Assembly (NCBI GenBank): GCA_022571985.1
Contig: JACZWU010000004.1
Location: 190,319-254,318 of the forward strand
Source: Candidatus Zixiibacteriota bacterium
GTDB taxonomy: Bacteria; Zixibacteria; MSB-5A5; GN15; FEB-12
Reading direction: 5' to 3'
DNA: 64,000 bases
Below the pieces are notes generated by a model, which saw only the letters and a program-made list of their open reading frames with translations, was not told the origin of the DNA and searched no databases. The first letter of the stretch is position 1, and every line of letters begins with the position of its first letter. Position numbers and translations under genes: made by a program. Of the stretch, positions 17,124 to 25,927 are shown piece after piece.

Positions 17124-18155
17124 TTGAAAGTTAGCACTATCGCCCCGGCGCTGGTCTTATTTCTGATAATTGCCGCAACCTTGCAGTCTCTGCCGCGACT
17201 GGCCGCAGAACAATCGCTGGCTTGTAAAACCTGTCACATTAATCCCAACGGCGGCGGCGCCCGGACAGAGTTCGGTAATCACGCCGTAGCCTTTCACGAA
17301 CTGACTTTGCAGAAAACAAAAAAATATTTTATAGAAAAATACCACTCACCGAAAATTTCCGAAAGCGTACTGGTCGGATTTGATTCTCGTTATCATGTTC
17401 GAGAGGGGGGCCGCGTCTTCAGAATGCAGACCGACGCTTATATTACTTTTGAACCATACCAAGATTTGATGTACCATCTGCGTTTCTGGGAAAATGGGAC
17501 AAGCGAACAGTATCTGTTGCTCTATCTGGACCACCAAAAGTACTATCTCAAAGTAGGCCGATTTTATCCTGCCTATGGACTCAGAACTCAAGATTATGAT
17601 ACTTTCGTCCGTTCACAAATAGGCTTCGGCTACAATGCCTATATTGACGGCGTCTCTCTTGGTGCCAAGATAGGTGGGTCTAACATAGCAATCGAATTTT
17701 TTAACCCCAACCAGCGGTTTGTCGGTGCCTTTCATATTTTCAGAACCGGCTATTTAAAATCGTTAAGTTTTCTGGCCGGTTTCTCAGCAAGATTTTCAGA
17801 ACAACTGAACGGTTTAAATGGAGCGTATCCACACACCAAAGGAATATTTGGCGGCTTGACTTATGATCGCTTCACTCTATTAGGCGAACTTGACTTGGCT
17901 GGCAAAGCCAATGATTCGCTCCTGTTTTACGCCGGACTTACAACCAGAATCGAATACGGGCTCTATTTTATAGCGGAATACAACTTTTTTGACTATGACC
18001 GAGATTTACAAAGCGGGGTAAACGAATATTTACGCTTTTCGCTGGAGTTTTATCCGATTCCGTTTGTTCAATTCAGACCATCGTATACTTATTACACCAA
18101 TAGAACGCTGGACGGAGAGAACAACTTCTTTCTCCAATTTCATGTTGGTTATTGA
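17124..18155 (+). CDS. Exported protein with one c-haem motif and a beta-barrel-like body
   Basis: A 343-residue protein with TTG start fixed by AGGAGA at 17110-17115. Signal peptide ~1-28; CKTCH (Cys34, Cys37, His38) is a single canonical c-type haem site immediately behind it, followed by NPNGGGARTEFGN. The rest (~60-343) alternates aromatic and polar residues in barrel-like strands and ends QFHVGY with a terminal aromatic residue, like an outer-membrane porin. It may carry electrons at or across the outer membrane (inference). First of a three-gene set with a haem lipoprotein and a YceI protein. Confidence 0.8.
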   Translation: MKVSTIAPALVLFLIIAATLQSLPRLAAEQSLACKTCHINPNGGGARTEFGNHAVAFHELTLQKTKKYFIEKYHSPKISESVLVGFDSRYHVREGGRVFRMQTDAYITFEPYQDLMYHLRFWENGTSEQYLLLYLDHQKYYLKVGRFYPAYGLRTQDYDTFVRSQIGFGYNAYIDGVSLGAKIGGSNIAIEFFNPNQRFVGAFHIFRTGYLKSLSFLAGFSARFSEQLNGLNGAYPHTKGIFGGLTYDRFTLLGELDLAGKANDSLLFYAGLTTRIEYGLYFIAEYNFFDYDRDLQSGVNEYLRFSLEFYPIPFVQFRPSYTYYTNRTLDGENNFFLQFHVGY

Positions 18156-18181
18156 GAAATTAGACAGGAAAGGAACATATA

Positions 18182-18625
18182 ATGCAGAATTTAAAAAGAA
18201 TAATGGGATTGCTCTCAATCGGACTGCTGCTGGTAATCTCTTCCGGCTGTTCAGACAGCGGCTCTCCGACCGATGGTGGAGGCAACGGAGGTGGTAATGG
18301 AGGTACTACAGATACCGTAAGTTTTGCCAATGATATCAGACCTATACTCGTAGCAAGTTGTGCTATTTCGGCTTGCCATGGAAGCGCCCCTATTCAAGGC
18401 GGACTAAATATGGGCACAGCTACCTGGACTCAAATAAGAGCCGCTTCTGGCAATATTGGCGGACTTATCGTCAGACCTGGTAATGCTTCATCAAGCACTC
18501 TCTATACCAAGACAACTTCGAGTCCACCATTTAATGCCAGAATGCCTTTTGGCGGTGGCGCCCTCTCATCAGCGCAGCAGCTCGCTATAAGAGACTGGAT
18601 AAATCAGGGAGCGCTCGACAATTAA
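18182..18625 (+). CDS. Cytochrome c-like lipoprotein with CX4CH motif
   Basis: A 147-residue lipoprotein: lipobox VISSGC with Cys23, a Gly-rich linker (~31-41), then a cytochrome-c-like domain starting FANDIRPIL. The haem site reads CAISACH (Cys60, Cys65, His66), that is CX4CH with two extra residues. NARMPFGGGALSS supplies the likely distal Met, and the tail IRDWINQGA is typical of small monohaem domains found in planctomycete-type cytochromes. AGGAAAGGAA precedes the ATG. If haem is not attached the fold could be structural only. Confidence 0.82.
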   Translation: MQNLKRIMGLLSIGLLLVISSGCSDSGSPTDGGGNGGGNGGTTDTVSFANDIRPILVASCAISACHGSAPIQGGLNMGTATWTQIRAASGNIGGLIVRPGNASSSTLYTKTTSSPPFNARMPFGGGALSSAQQLAIRDWINQGALDN

Positions 18626-18635
18626 GACGCAACTC

Positions 18636-19280
18636 ATGCGAGTGAGATCAATTTTAGGAAGTTTCATGGTTGTCTTTTTGCTGGGGACTACTGTTGCAGC
18701 AGAACGTTATAGCCTTGACCCAACTTATACCGGCGACACCGTCTACTTCAATTCCACGGCCCGGCTGGAATTCGTTAGTGGCAAGACTCAAGATGTTTCA
18801 GGCATGTTCAGTTTTGACCCCGAGAATCCGGAAGGAAGCATAGGCGGCCTGTTGGCTGTTGACCTGCGCACGCTTAAAACAGGCATTGCAACCCGCGATG
18901 GACATATGCGCGACAATCATCTGCATACTGAAAAGTATCCTTTCGCATATTTCGAAGTTGATTCTCTAGTGCCCGTGATTTCTCTTAGCGTGGCTGATTC
19001 TATATATACTGCCAGAGTAATGGGCAAGTTTTACATCCACGGGGTCTATCGTGAAATAGAAGCAGGCCTTTCTATAGTGAGAAGTCTGGCAAGTTCTAAA
19101 AGTGAATCAATAAAAGTAACCGCAAAGTTTGCGATCAAACTTGACGAATTCAAGATTCCCCGCCCCAAGGCTCTATTTTTGAAACTTGCTGAGACTATTG
19201 AAGTTGTGGTGGTTTTCAGAGGATTTTCAGGGATTCCTGCCGAGCAGATTGAACTGCCTGACTGGAAAAAACTTGATTAA
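18636..19280 (+). CDS. YceI-family periplasmic protein
   Basis: A 214-residue protein with signal peptide (~1-21, ending VAA) and a YceI-like lipocalin fold: ARLEFVSGKTQDVSG, then RDGHMRDNHLHTEKYPFAYFE and VMGKFYIHGVYREIE, the family signatures. YceI proteins bind isoprenoid molecules such as quinones in the periplasm. Ten bases separate it from the haem lipoprotein, so a quinone-linked electron-transfer role for the three genes is plausible (inference). Confidence 0.88.
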   Translation: MRVRSILGSFMVVFLLGTTVAAERYSLDPTYTGDTVYFNSTARLEFVSGKTQDVSGMFSFDPENPEGSIGGLLAVDLRTLKTGIATRDGHMRDNHLHTEKYPFAYFEVDSLVPVISLSVADSIYTARVMGKFYIHGVYREIEAGLSIVRSLASSKSESIKVTAKFAIKLDEFKIPRPKALFLKLAETIEVVVVFRGFSGIPAEQIELPDWKKLD

Positions 19281-19367
19281 AATTTGGACACTTTCCTTTT
19301 GTTCTCTTGCATAAAAAAATATGCGGTCATATCTTTTAGGTGACTGTCGATAAGATTTTAAGAAGTT

Positions 19368-19841
19368 ATGAGAAACAGAATATTAGAAATAGTAGTTTTT
19401 CTGATGGATTTCCTGCAACAGGGGGCCAAAGAGAATTTTCACCCTGATGAACTGTCAGATACTCTGGAGCAGATGGGCTATTCTGACTCAGAAATAAGTT
19501 CGGCCTACAAATGGATGCTTGAGAGACTGCACGGCAATCCCGAAAAGTATTTTGATAAATATCCGGAAAAACCTAAATCGCTGAGACTTTTAAGCTCGGT
19601 TGAGAGGCATCAAATTTCTCCGGCTGCTTTTGGCTATGTTCTAAAGCTCAAAAATCTGCAACTCATAACTGATCTGGATATGGAATCAATTCTGGAAAAA
19701 GCTTCACAGATAGGCACTTTCCCGATGAGCAAAAGCCAGATGAAGGTTTTGGTCTCCTCGTTGGTTTTCCCGGAACTGGCCGGTGCAGATATTGAAGAAA
19801 TATCTTCGAATTCCGCTTCCAACCTGAAAAATTTCCACTAA
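19368..19841 (+). CDS. Smg/DUF494 family protein
   Basis: A 157-residue protein resembling Smg (DUF494): N-terminal RNRILEIVVFLMDFLQQG, then LSDTLEQMGYSDSEISSAYKWM. Its function is poorly defined; in proteobacteria it lies near dprA and topA. Here it is followed after eight bases by coaBC. Mostly helical, no membrane segment. Confidence 0.8.
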   Translation: MRNRILEIVVFLMDFLQQGAKENFHPDELSDTLEQMGYSDSEISSAYKWMLERLHGNPEKYFDKYPEKPKSLRLLSSVERHQISPAAFGYVLKLKNLQLITDLDMESILEKASQIGTFPMSKSQMKVLVSSLVFPELAGADIEEISSNSASNLKNFH

Positions 19842-19849
19842 ATTAAAAT

Positions 19850-21055
19850 ATGTCCCTTTCCGGCAGACAACTGGTCGTCGGTTTGACCGGCGGGGTGTCC
19901 TGCTATAAAGTTCCGAATCTGGTTCGGCTGCTTTATAAAGAAGGCGCCTCGGTGCAAGTAATAATGACCGTAGCGGCCACTAAGTTTATTACTCCGCTTA
20001 CTTTGGAGTCGGTTTCGCAGCGGGCGGTAGCCGTCGAAATGTTTCCCGAAGATGAATATGTGGCCACCCGTCACATAGATTATTCAGACTGGGCCGAGCT
20101 GATAATAATCGCGCCTGCTACGGCCAATTTTATGGGCAAAATTGCCACAGGAATTTCAGATGACCTTTTAACAACGGTAGTCACAGCTCACCGTAATCCA
20201 ATCCTGATAGCCCCGGCTATGAATCCCGGTATGTGGGAAAACCCGATAACTCAGAAAAACTACAACTACTTAAAGGAACTGGGGCATAAGTTTGTGGACC
20301 CGGTCGAAGGGGAGATGGCTTGCGACCATCAGGGTGTCGGAAGAATGGCCGAGCCGGAAGTTATATTCGAAGCTATAAAAGCTCACTTGTCATCTCTAAA
20401 TGTAAAAAAAAAGAGTCTTAGCGGCAAAAAAGTTTTAATAACGGCTGGTCCGACCCGTGAAAAGATTGACGCCGTACGCTTTATAAGTAATTACTCGTCC
20501 GGCAAAATGGGCTACGCTCTGGCACAGGCTGCCATTGAACTGGGAGCCGAGACCACGTTAATCAGCGGTCCGAGTTCGCTCGTTCCTCCCCCAGGCGCCA
20601 GATTTATTCCGATAGAATCGACCGAGCAGCTCTATCAGGCTGTCTCCAAAGAATTTGCGACTACAGACTGCCTTATAATGGCCGCTGCGCCATCGGATTT
20701 TAAAGCCGAGAACGAATCATCTGAAAAAATTAAGAGAAACGGTGGCAACCTTATGCTGTCGCTTGAGCCAACCGTCGATATCTTGAAATCACTCTCCAAT
20801 GGCAAAAGAAAGAACCAGCTGGTGATAGGCTTTGCTCTGGAAACATCCGATGCCATAGCCAATGCGACTAAAAAACTCGACGAGAAAAACTTAGACGCCA
20901 TAGTTGTTAACAAAGTATCCACAACTACCGGTTTTAACACGGATACAAATCAAGTTACATTCATCGCCCGCCACAAAGAGCCCGACCAATGGCCGCTCTT
21001 AAGTAAATTTGAAACTGCTCAGAAAATTCTTGAGAAACTTGTCACTATGATTTAA
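19850..21055 (+). CDS. coaBC: Phosphopantothenoylcysteine decarboxylase / phosphopantothenate-cysteine ligase
   Basis: A 401-residue bifunctional enzyme of coenzyme A synthesis. The flavin-dependent CoaC half (~1-180) has GLTGGVSCYKV, and APAMNPGMWENP carries the PXMNXXMW substrate motif. The CoaB half (~190-401) starts KKVLITAGPTREKIDAVRFI, followed by SNYSSGKMGYALA and AAPSDF. Sits between smg-like and a uracil-DNA glycosylase gene in a compact run. Confidence 0.97.
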   Translation: MSLSGRQLVVGLTGGVSCYKVPNLVRLLYKEGASVQVIMTVAATKFITPLTLESVSQRAVAVEMFPEDEYVATRHIDYSDWAELIIIAPATANFMGKIATGISDDLLTTVVTAHRNPILIAPAMNPGMWENPITQKNYNYLKELGHKFVDPVEGEMACDHQGVGRMAEPEVIFEAIKAHLSSLNVKKKSLSGKKVLITAGPTREKIDAVRFISNYSSGKMGYALAQAAIELGAETTLISGPSSLVPPPGARFIPIESTEQLYQAVSKEFATTDCLIMAAAPSDFKAENESSEKIKRNGGNLMLSLEPTVDILKSLSNGKRKNQLVIGFALETSDAIANATKKLDEKNLDAIVVNKVSTTTGFNTDTNQVTFIARHKEPDQWPLLSKFETAQKILEKLVTMI

Positions 21056-21079
21056 GTTGTCTGGTATAGTATTCATCTT

Positions 21080-21844
21080 ATGAACACGAAACCAGACGAC
21101 ATTCATCGACTGCTGAAAAAAGCAGTCAAATCGCAAATTGACATTGGCACCAGCGAAATTATTATAAATAGAAACTCAGCTAAGTCACATATTAATAAAT
21201 GTGATGGACAAACTGATGTTTTGAGCATAACAAGTGAGGCAGAACTGTTTAATCAATTTGACACTTCAACTCTGGGAGAACCCGAGTTTGATTCGCTTGA
21301 GGCACACTATGATAAAATATGCAACTGCCAGAAATGCCCGCTGGGCAAAACCCGTAACAAGTTTGTCTATGGTGTCGGCAACCCTCATGCTGATCTGGTG
21401 TTTATTGGTGAAGGTCCCGGGCGTGATGAAGATTTAAAAGGGGAGCCGTTTGTAGGCCGGGCCGGCAAACTGCTCGATAAAATATTGGAAGCGATAAAAT
21501 TTACCAGGGAAGACATTTACATCCTCAACATGGTCAAATGTCGGCCTCCGGATAACAGAGACCCGCTGCCCGAAGAGATGGAAGCCTGCAGTCCCTACCT
21601 GATTGAACAACTGCGCCTCATAAAACCAAAACTAATCTGCTTACTGGGACGGGTAGCCGCCCAGAGACTCTTAGATACCAAGACTCCGCTGGGTAAACTT
21701 CGCGGCACTTTTCATAATTTTATGGGTGCTGAAGTGCTGGTAACCTATCATCCGGCGGCGCTGCTTCGTTTTCAGGCCTATAAGAGAGACACCTGGGAAG
21801 ACATGCAAAAATTAAAAGCGCGATACGATGAGGTGACCAGATAA
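21080..21844 (+). CDS. Uracil-DNA glycosylase, family 4-like (iron-sulfur)
   Basis: A 254-residue protein with a ~75-residue polar N-terminal extension and a catalytic core opening CNCQKCPLGKTR, which supplies Fe-S cysteines. GEGPGRDEDLKGEPFVGRAG is the uracil-pocket motif, NMVKCRPPDNRDP adds a further cluster Cys, and VTYHPAALLR holds the catalytic-region HPA motif. It removes uracil from deaminated DNA. Two bases separate it from dnaB, so both are probably one transcript. Confidence 0.93.
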   Translation: MNTKPDDIHRLLKKAVKSQIDIGTSEIIINRNSAKSHINKCDGQTDVLSITSEAELFNQFDTSTLGEPEFDSLEAHYDKICNCQKCPLGKTRNKFVYGVGNPHADLVFIGEGPGRDEDLKGEPFVGRAGKLLDKILEAIKFTREDIYILNMVKCRPPDNRDPLPEEMEACSPYLIEQLRLIKPKLICLLGRVAAQRLLDTKTPLGKLRGTFHNFMGAEVLVTYHPAALLRFQAYKRDTWEDMQKLKARYDEVTR

Positions 21845-21845
21845 A

Positions 21846-23291
21846 ATGGCCCGACCGGCGCATCAGAAAGATAGCATAACCCACCTGCAGCCGCCGCAGT
21901 CTTACGAAGCAGAGCAGGCCGTATTAGGGGCTGTCTTAAAAGACAGCGAAGCCATTGCCCAGGTTCTGGAAGTTTTTGATTCTCCCCATCATTTTTACAA
22001 TAACAAACACCAGACGATATTTCAGATTGCCATAGATTTGTTCAACCGTTCTGAGCCGCGTGATATAACGACCGTCTCGGAAGAACTGATTAAGCTGGGT
22101 AAATTAGATGAAGTCGGCGGCCGGGTATATCTGGTAGAACTGGCAGCTTCGATTGCTTCATCTGCCAATGTTGCCAGCCATGCCAATATCATTCTCGAAA
22201 AATCACTGCTGCGAAAAATGATCAACACTTCCAATCAGATTGTGCGCAGCTGTTACTTGCTGGAGCAGCCGGTTTATGAACTTCTTGACGTAGCTGAAAC
22301 CAACATTTTTGATATCTCGGAAATGCGGCTCAAGCACGGCTTTGTGCCGCTGCAAAAATTGCTGCATGAGGCGCTGGAGCAGCTGGACAATATTGAAGAA
22401 GGGGGCTTGCAGGGGTTTAAGACCGGATTTACGAAGTTTGATGAAATGACACTGGGGCTGCATAGAGGTGACTTGATTATCATAGCCGGTCGTCCATCGA
22501 TGGGTAAAACTGCCCTGGCGCTGAACATCGCCGAAAATTTTGCCGAGATAAATAAAAAAGGTGTGGGCATTTTTTCGATTGAAATGTCAAAAGAACAGCT
22601 GGCCTTTCGAATGCTTTGCGGCAGAGCGAGGCTTAACCAGCAGAAACTCCGTTCCGGCAAGCTTCGTGACGAAGAATGGCAAAAACTTACAATCGCCGGT
22701 CATAATCTGTCGGAAGCGAAAATCTTTATCGATGATTCGGCAACTCTCTCGCCGCTGGAACTGAGAGCCAAAGCCCGCCGCTTAAAGCAACAGCACGATG
22801 TAGAATTGATAATCGTTGACTACCTGCAGCTGATGCACGCTCACGGCAGGCAGGAAAACAGACAGCAGGAAATATCTTTAATTTCAAGAAGTATAAAAGC
22901 GCTGGCCAAAGAACTCAGTATACCCGTCATTGCCATCTCGCAGCTGTCCCGTCAGGTTGAGCAGCGCGGCAAAGAAAAAATACCCCAATTGTCTGACCTT
23001 CGTGAATCAGGAGCCATAGAGCAGGATGCCGATGTCGTAGCCTTTGTCTACCGTCAGGAATTTTATCTTACCAGGGAAGAGCGCATGGAAGAGCAGAGCA
23101 AAGGTCCCTTTGAAACCAAATTAGGTAAAGCTCAGATTATTATAGCCAAACAACGTAACGGTCCGACCGGTGTGATAGACCTGGCTTTCGTGGCTGAGTT
23201 CGCACGTTTTGAAAATCTGGAAACATTGCATCCTGACCTTCCGGCCGGAGCCAGTCCGGTCCGTGATGATGAAGAACTGCCGCCATTTTAA
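21846..23291 (+). CDS. dnaB: Replicative DNA helicase DnaB
   Basis: A 481-residue hexameric helicase. The N-terminal primase-interaction domain (~15-120, PQSYEAEQAVLGAVL) is followed by a RecA-like core with Walker A GRPSMGKTALAL, Walker B LIIVDYLQLM, and VIAISQLSRQVE and SDLRESGAIEQDADVV. C-terminal tail acidic and proline-rich. No intein. Confident. Confidence 0.98.
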   Translation: MARPAHQKDSITHLQPPQSYEAEQAVLGAVLKDSEAIAQVLEVFDSPHHFYNNKHQTIFQIAIDLFNRSEPRDITTVSEELIKLGKLDEVGGRVYLVELAASIASSANVASHANIILEKSLLRKMINTSNQIVRSCYLLEQPVYELLDVAETNIFDISEMRLKHGFVPLQKLLHEALEQLDNIEEGGLQGFKTGFTKFDEMTLGLHRGDLIIIAGRPSMGKTALALNIAENFAEINKKGVGIFSIEMSKEQLAFRMLCGRARLNQQKLRSGKLRDEEWQKLTIAGHNLSEAKIFIDDSATLSPLELRAKARRLKQQHDVELIIVDYLQLMHAHGRQENRQQEISLISRSIKALAKELSIPVIAISQLSRQVEQRGKEKIPQLSDLRESGAIEQDADVVAFVYRQEFYLTREERMEEQSKGPFETKLGKAQIIIAKQRNGPTGVIDLAFVAEFARFENLETLHPDLPAGASPVRDDEELPPF

Positions 23292-23316
23292 TTTTATTCT
23301 GCCACTTTAATTTTAG

Positions 23317-23322
23317 CATATT
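23317..23322 (+). promoter_or_regulatory. Candidate -10 box of a leaderless tgt transcript
   Basis: CATATT ends six bases before the tgt ATG at 23329, with no Shine-Dalgarno. The -35 region is weak (TTATTC). Confidence 0.3.
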
Positions 23323-23328
23323 ACAGCC

Positions 23329-24447
23329 ATGTTTGAACTGAATTCAACCGCTGGCTTGGCCCGTCGCGGCAAAGTTGTTACCGACCATGGCGTTTTTCAG
23401 ACACCGGCTTTTATGCCGGTAGGCACTACCAGCGCTGTCAAAGCTCTTACCTGTGAAGATCTCGAAGAATGTGGCGCCGAAATAATTCTGGGCAACACCT
23501 ATCATCTCTATCTTCGTCCCGGCTCAGAGCTGATAAAAAATATGGGGGGTTTAGCTGAATTTAACAGCTGGAACAAACCGACTCTGACAGATTCCGGCGG
23601 CTTTCAGATTTTTTCGCTGAAAGATATCTCAACTGTCAGTGATAACGGGGTTGAGTTTAAGTCGCATTACGACGGCTCTAAACATTTCTTTTCTCCAGAA
23701 AAGGCGATACAGATTCAGCACGACCTCGGCGCAGATATAATTATGCAGCTTGATGAATGCGTGGCTTATCCTGTCAGCCAGAACGTGGCCGACAAAGGAG
23801 TAGAAAGAACTTACAAGTGGGGGCAGCGTTGCTTCGAAGAACACCGGTGTTTGTCTCAATCAAACGACAGACAAATAAATTTGTTCGGCATAGTGCAAGG
23901 CTCGGTCTATCCCGAACTGAGAAAGAAGTCGGCCGGGCAGATAGTTTCGCTCGATTTTGCAGGCAACGCTATCGGCGGGCTGGCGGTGGGGGAATCAAAA
24001 CAGGAAATGGAAGAGATGCTGGCGCTGACAATCGAATTTTTACCGGAAAACAAGCCAAGATACCTGATGGGTGTCGGTTATCCCGAAGATATTCTGATGG
24101 CCGTCTCCTACGGCGTTGATATGTTCGACTGTGTTCTTCCCACCAGAAACGCCCGCACCGGAGCGGTATTCACTTCGTCCGGTCCCTTAGTTTATAGAAA
24201 TGCAGAATACAGCCAGGATGAGCGCCCGCTTGATACCGAATGCGACTGCAGGGTCTGCCAGAGGTACAGCCGGGCCTATCTGAGGCATCTCTATAATCAA
24301 TCGGAAATCACTGCCATGGTGCTTTCGTCGTATCACTCGACTTATTTCTATCAGAAGCTGATGAAAAATATCCGGCATGCTATTGAATCAAACAGCTTTA
24401 ATTCTTTCAGAAAACAATTTTTGGAAAAATACTTAAACCGGGATTAA
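23329..24447 (+). CDS. tgt: tRNA-guanine transglycosylase (queuine tRNA-ribosyltransferase)
   Basis: A 372-residue TIM-barrel enzyme exchanging guanine-34 for preQ1 in GU(N)-anticodon tRNAs. LTDSGGFQIFSL and DLGADIIMQLDEC contain the catalytic-pocket aspartates, MGVGYPEDI and FDCVLPTRNARTG the nucleophile Asp region, and CDCRVCQRYSRAYLRHL the zinc site. Full length. Convergent with the minus-strand gene at 24454, six bases away, with no terminator visible between. Confidence 0.97.
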   Translation: MFELNSTAGLARRGKVVTDHGVFQTPAFMPVGTTSAVKALTCEDLEECGAEIILGNTYHLYLRPGSELIKNMGGLAEFNSWNKPTLTDSGGFQIFSLKDISTVSDNGVEFKSHYDGSKHFFSPEKAIQIQHDLGADIIMQLDECVAYPVSQNVADKGVERTYKWGQRCFEEHRCLSQSNDRQINLFGIVQGSVYPELRKKSAGQIVSLDFAGNAIGGLAVGESKQEMEEMLALTIEFLPENKPRYLMGVGYPEDILMAVSYGVDMFDCVLPTRNARTGAVFTSSGPLVYRNAEYSQDERPLDTECDCRVCQRYSRAYLRHLYNQSEITAMVLSSYHSTYFYQKLMKNIRHAIESNSFNSFRKQFLEKYLNRD

Positions 24448-24453
24448 GATCAG

Positions 24454-25062
24454 CTAAAGCTCTATCAGATAACCCAGGGTAACACGAAAGTCACTCAGTC
24501 TGACTCCGACTCTTTGAATTGAATAGCGGTAGGCTCCCAGATTCCGCTGGTATACCAGATTTGATCTGATATCGGTCATTCTTATCTCAAACGACCAGAG
24601 GCGGGACTTTCTCAGCCCGAATATAAACCTGTAGCCGGCATTGCCCTGCAAATATACATCGCTGATATTATCAGCGGCAAAGAGCGAGTCAGCCACATCG
24701 CCATCCAGATTCAGGTAGCTCTGGTTATAAACAACGCCCATGCCTATAAAACCCATCAGGTGGTCGGTGCCCCGATAGTACAATATCTCCGCCGAGGTTG
24801 TAATACCATAAATATCACCTTTGGGGAAACTTATCTTGGTCACTCTGCCACGGTTGTATTCAACTCCTGTCCGGATAACTATCGGATGATAAAATAACAG
24901 CTCATATTTGAAAGTGAACTCAGGCCCGCCGGAAGCTAAATCGCTGGGACTAGAAATTCCGGCAGTTATATGGAAATTATTGGAATTTAAGGTATCTCTG
25001 TCGGTCGGGTTTAAAGGGAAAACCGGCAGGCTTAGTAGCGATGTTAATATCAGGCTATACAT
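24454..25062 (-). CDS. Probable outer-membrane beta-barrel protein, unknown
   Basis: A 202-residue protein with a short signal peptide (~1-16, LILTSLLSLPVFP) and strands alternating aromatic and polar residues (FTFKYELLFYHPIVIRTGVE, ILYYRGTDHLMGFIGMG), ending VTLGYLIEL. It looks like an eight-strand-size barrel. No catalytic motif or known family. Alone on the minus strand, convergent with tgt. Confidence 0.65.
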   Translation of the reverse strand: MYSLILTSLLSLPVFPLNPTDRDTLNSNNFHITAGISSPSDLASGGPEFTFKYELLFYHPIVIRTGVEYNRGRVTKISFPKGDIYGITTSAEILYYRGTDHLMGFIGMGVVYNQSYLNLDGDVADSLFAADNISDVYLQGNAGYRFIFGLRKSRLWSFEIRMTDIRSNLVYQRNLGAYRYSIQRVGVRLSDFRVTLGYLIEL

Positions 25063-25176
25063 ATAATCAAATAACTCTCTTACAGATAAATAACGCTATA
25101 TATTTAATATTGTTAAGTACTTTTAATAACAATCCCTAATCGACGGCCAGAAACCGCAATAATTGCCCTTATTCGG

Positions 25177-25192
25177 GCGGTGTCCTAATTTG
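25177..25192 (+). repeat. Left copy of a 16-bp direct repeat
   Basis: GCGGTGTCCTAATTTG, identical to 25794-25809. The two copies enclose about 600 bp containing the small nuclease-fold gene. Confidence 0.75.
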
Positions 25193-25230
25193 GACTAATT
25201 TTCATTTGAAGTATCGTCCACTCTTTTATA

Positions 25231-25259
25231 TTGACATCAAAATCCAGATTTGAGATATA
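25231..25259 (+). promoter_or_regulatory. Possible promoter of the nuclease-fold gene
   Basis: TTGACA (25231-25236), 17 nt and GATATA (25254-25259). A TATATA two bases later is an alternative -10. Confidence 0.4.
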
Positions 25260-25344
25260 TAGAATGAATTGGGGATAGTCCCTAAGACAACCAAGGTAGT
25301 GAAGTGCCGTGGCAACCGTTTATAAGGAACAAAGGAGGCTACGC

Positions 25345-25638
25345 ATGGAACTAAAAAAAACCAGAGTAACCGTGACGGAGGTTATTGACGCTGACACTTT
25401 TAGAGTCAGACCTCATTGGCAGTCAACAGGAAAAGAAGAAGGCGATACTATCAGAATCAACGGGTACACTGCCCCTGAACCAGGGCAAACCGGATTTCAA
25501 GAAGCCAAGAATGATTTAGAAGAGATCATTAGGGGCAAAGACGTTGAACTTAGAAATCCGCAAGCTGCTACTAGTGGGCAATTAGTTTGTGATGTTATGA
25601 TTGAAGGAAAAGACATCACGACACTCTTGAATCGATAG
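25345..25638 (+). CDS. Staphylococcal-nuclease-fold protein, probably catalytically impaired
   Basis: A 97-residue SNase-like OB fold without signal peptide. VTEVIDADTFRV keeps the metal-site Asp15 and Asp17; IRINGYTAPE keeps the equivalents of Arg35 and Glu43 (Arg37, Glu45). The second catalytic Arg (in YGR of active enzymes) is replaced: SGQLVCDV has Gln79. Activity is therefore doubtful and nucleic-acid binding likelier. The frame extends to a GTG at 25309, but AAAGGAGG at 25331-25338 selects the ATG at 25345. It is isolated between 16-bp direct repeats, suggesting acquired or mobile origin (inference). Confidence 0.8.
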   Translation: MELKKTRVTVTEVIDADTFRVRPHWQSTGKEEGDTIRINGYTAPEPGQTGFQEAKNDLEEIIRGKDVELRNPQAATSGQLVCDVMIEGKDITTLLNR

Positions 25639-25677
25639 AAGTAAACCCCGCACGGCACTTATTACCTTTTGAAGACG

Positions 25678-25695
25678 GCAGATGTCCTCATCTGC
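25678..25695. repeat. Inverted repeat GCAGATG/CATCTGC
   Basis: A perfect 7-bp stem with a TCCT loop behind the nuclease-fold gene, without a T run. The reverse strand reads GCAGATGAGGACATCTGC, close to the stem-loop of the terminator at 4589, so both may derive from one dispersed family. Confidence 0.5.
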
Positions 25696-25793
25696 TCCTG
25701 ATGTATCTACCCCACTTACCCCCCTTTACTTTAGGATTTATATTCTTGAGTGATTGAAGCCCTGACAGAGTCCGCCGGAGATACAACTTGCGA

Positions 25794-25809
25794 GCGGTGT
25801 CCTAATTTG
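25794..25809 (+). repeat. Right copy of a 16-bp direct repeat
   Basis: Identical to 25177-25192; lies directly upstream of the aldehyde dehydrogenase promoter. Confidence 0.75.
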
Positions 25810-25816
25810 AATGCTG

Positions 25817-25844
25817 TTGACAGCGCCGCAAGGATTTCTATATT
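25817..25844 (+). promoter_or_regulatory. Aldehyde dehydrogenase promoter
   Basis: A perfect TTGACA (25817-25822), 16 nt and TATATT (25839-25844), one of the best promoter matches in the window, 84 bases before the start codon. Confidence 0.65.
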
Positions 25845-25927
25845 GCCATCTTGCAGCCCCGATGTGAATATTATCACAATAGGTAAAATAAGTCAGTAGA
25901 TAACATTAAAGTTTGAACAGGAATTAA

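Noticed and set aside
25309-25344. GTG start for the nuclease-fold gene
   Set aside because: The strong AAAGGAGG at 25331-25338 sits inside that extension and points to the ATG at 25345.
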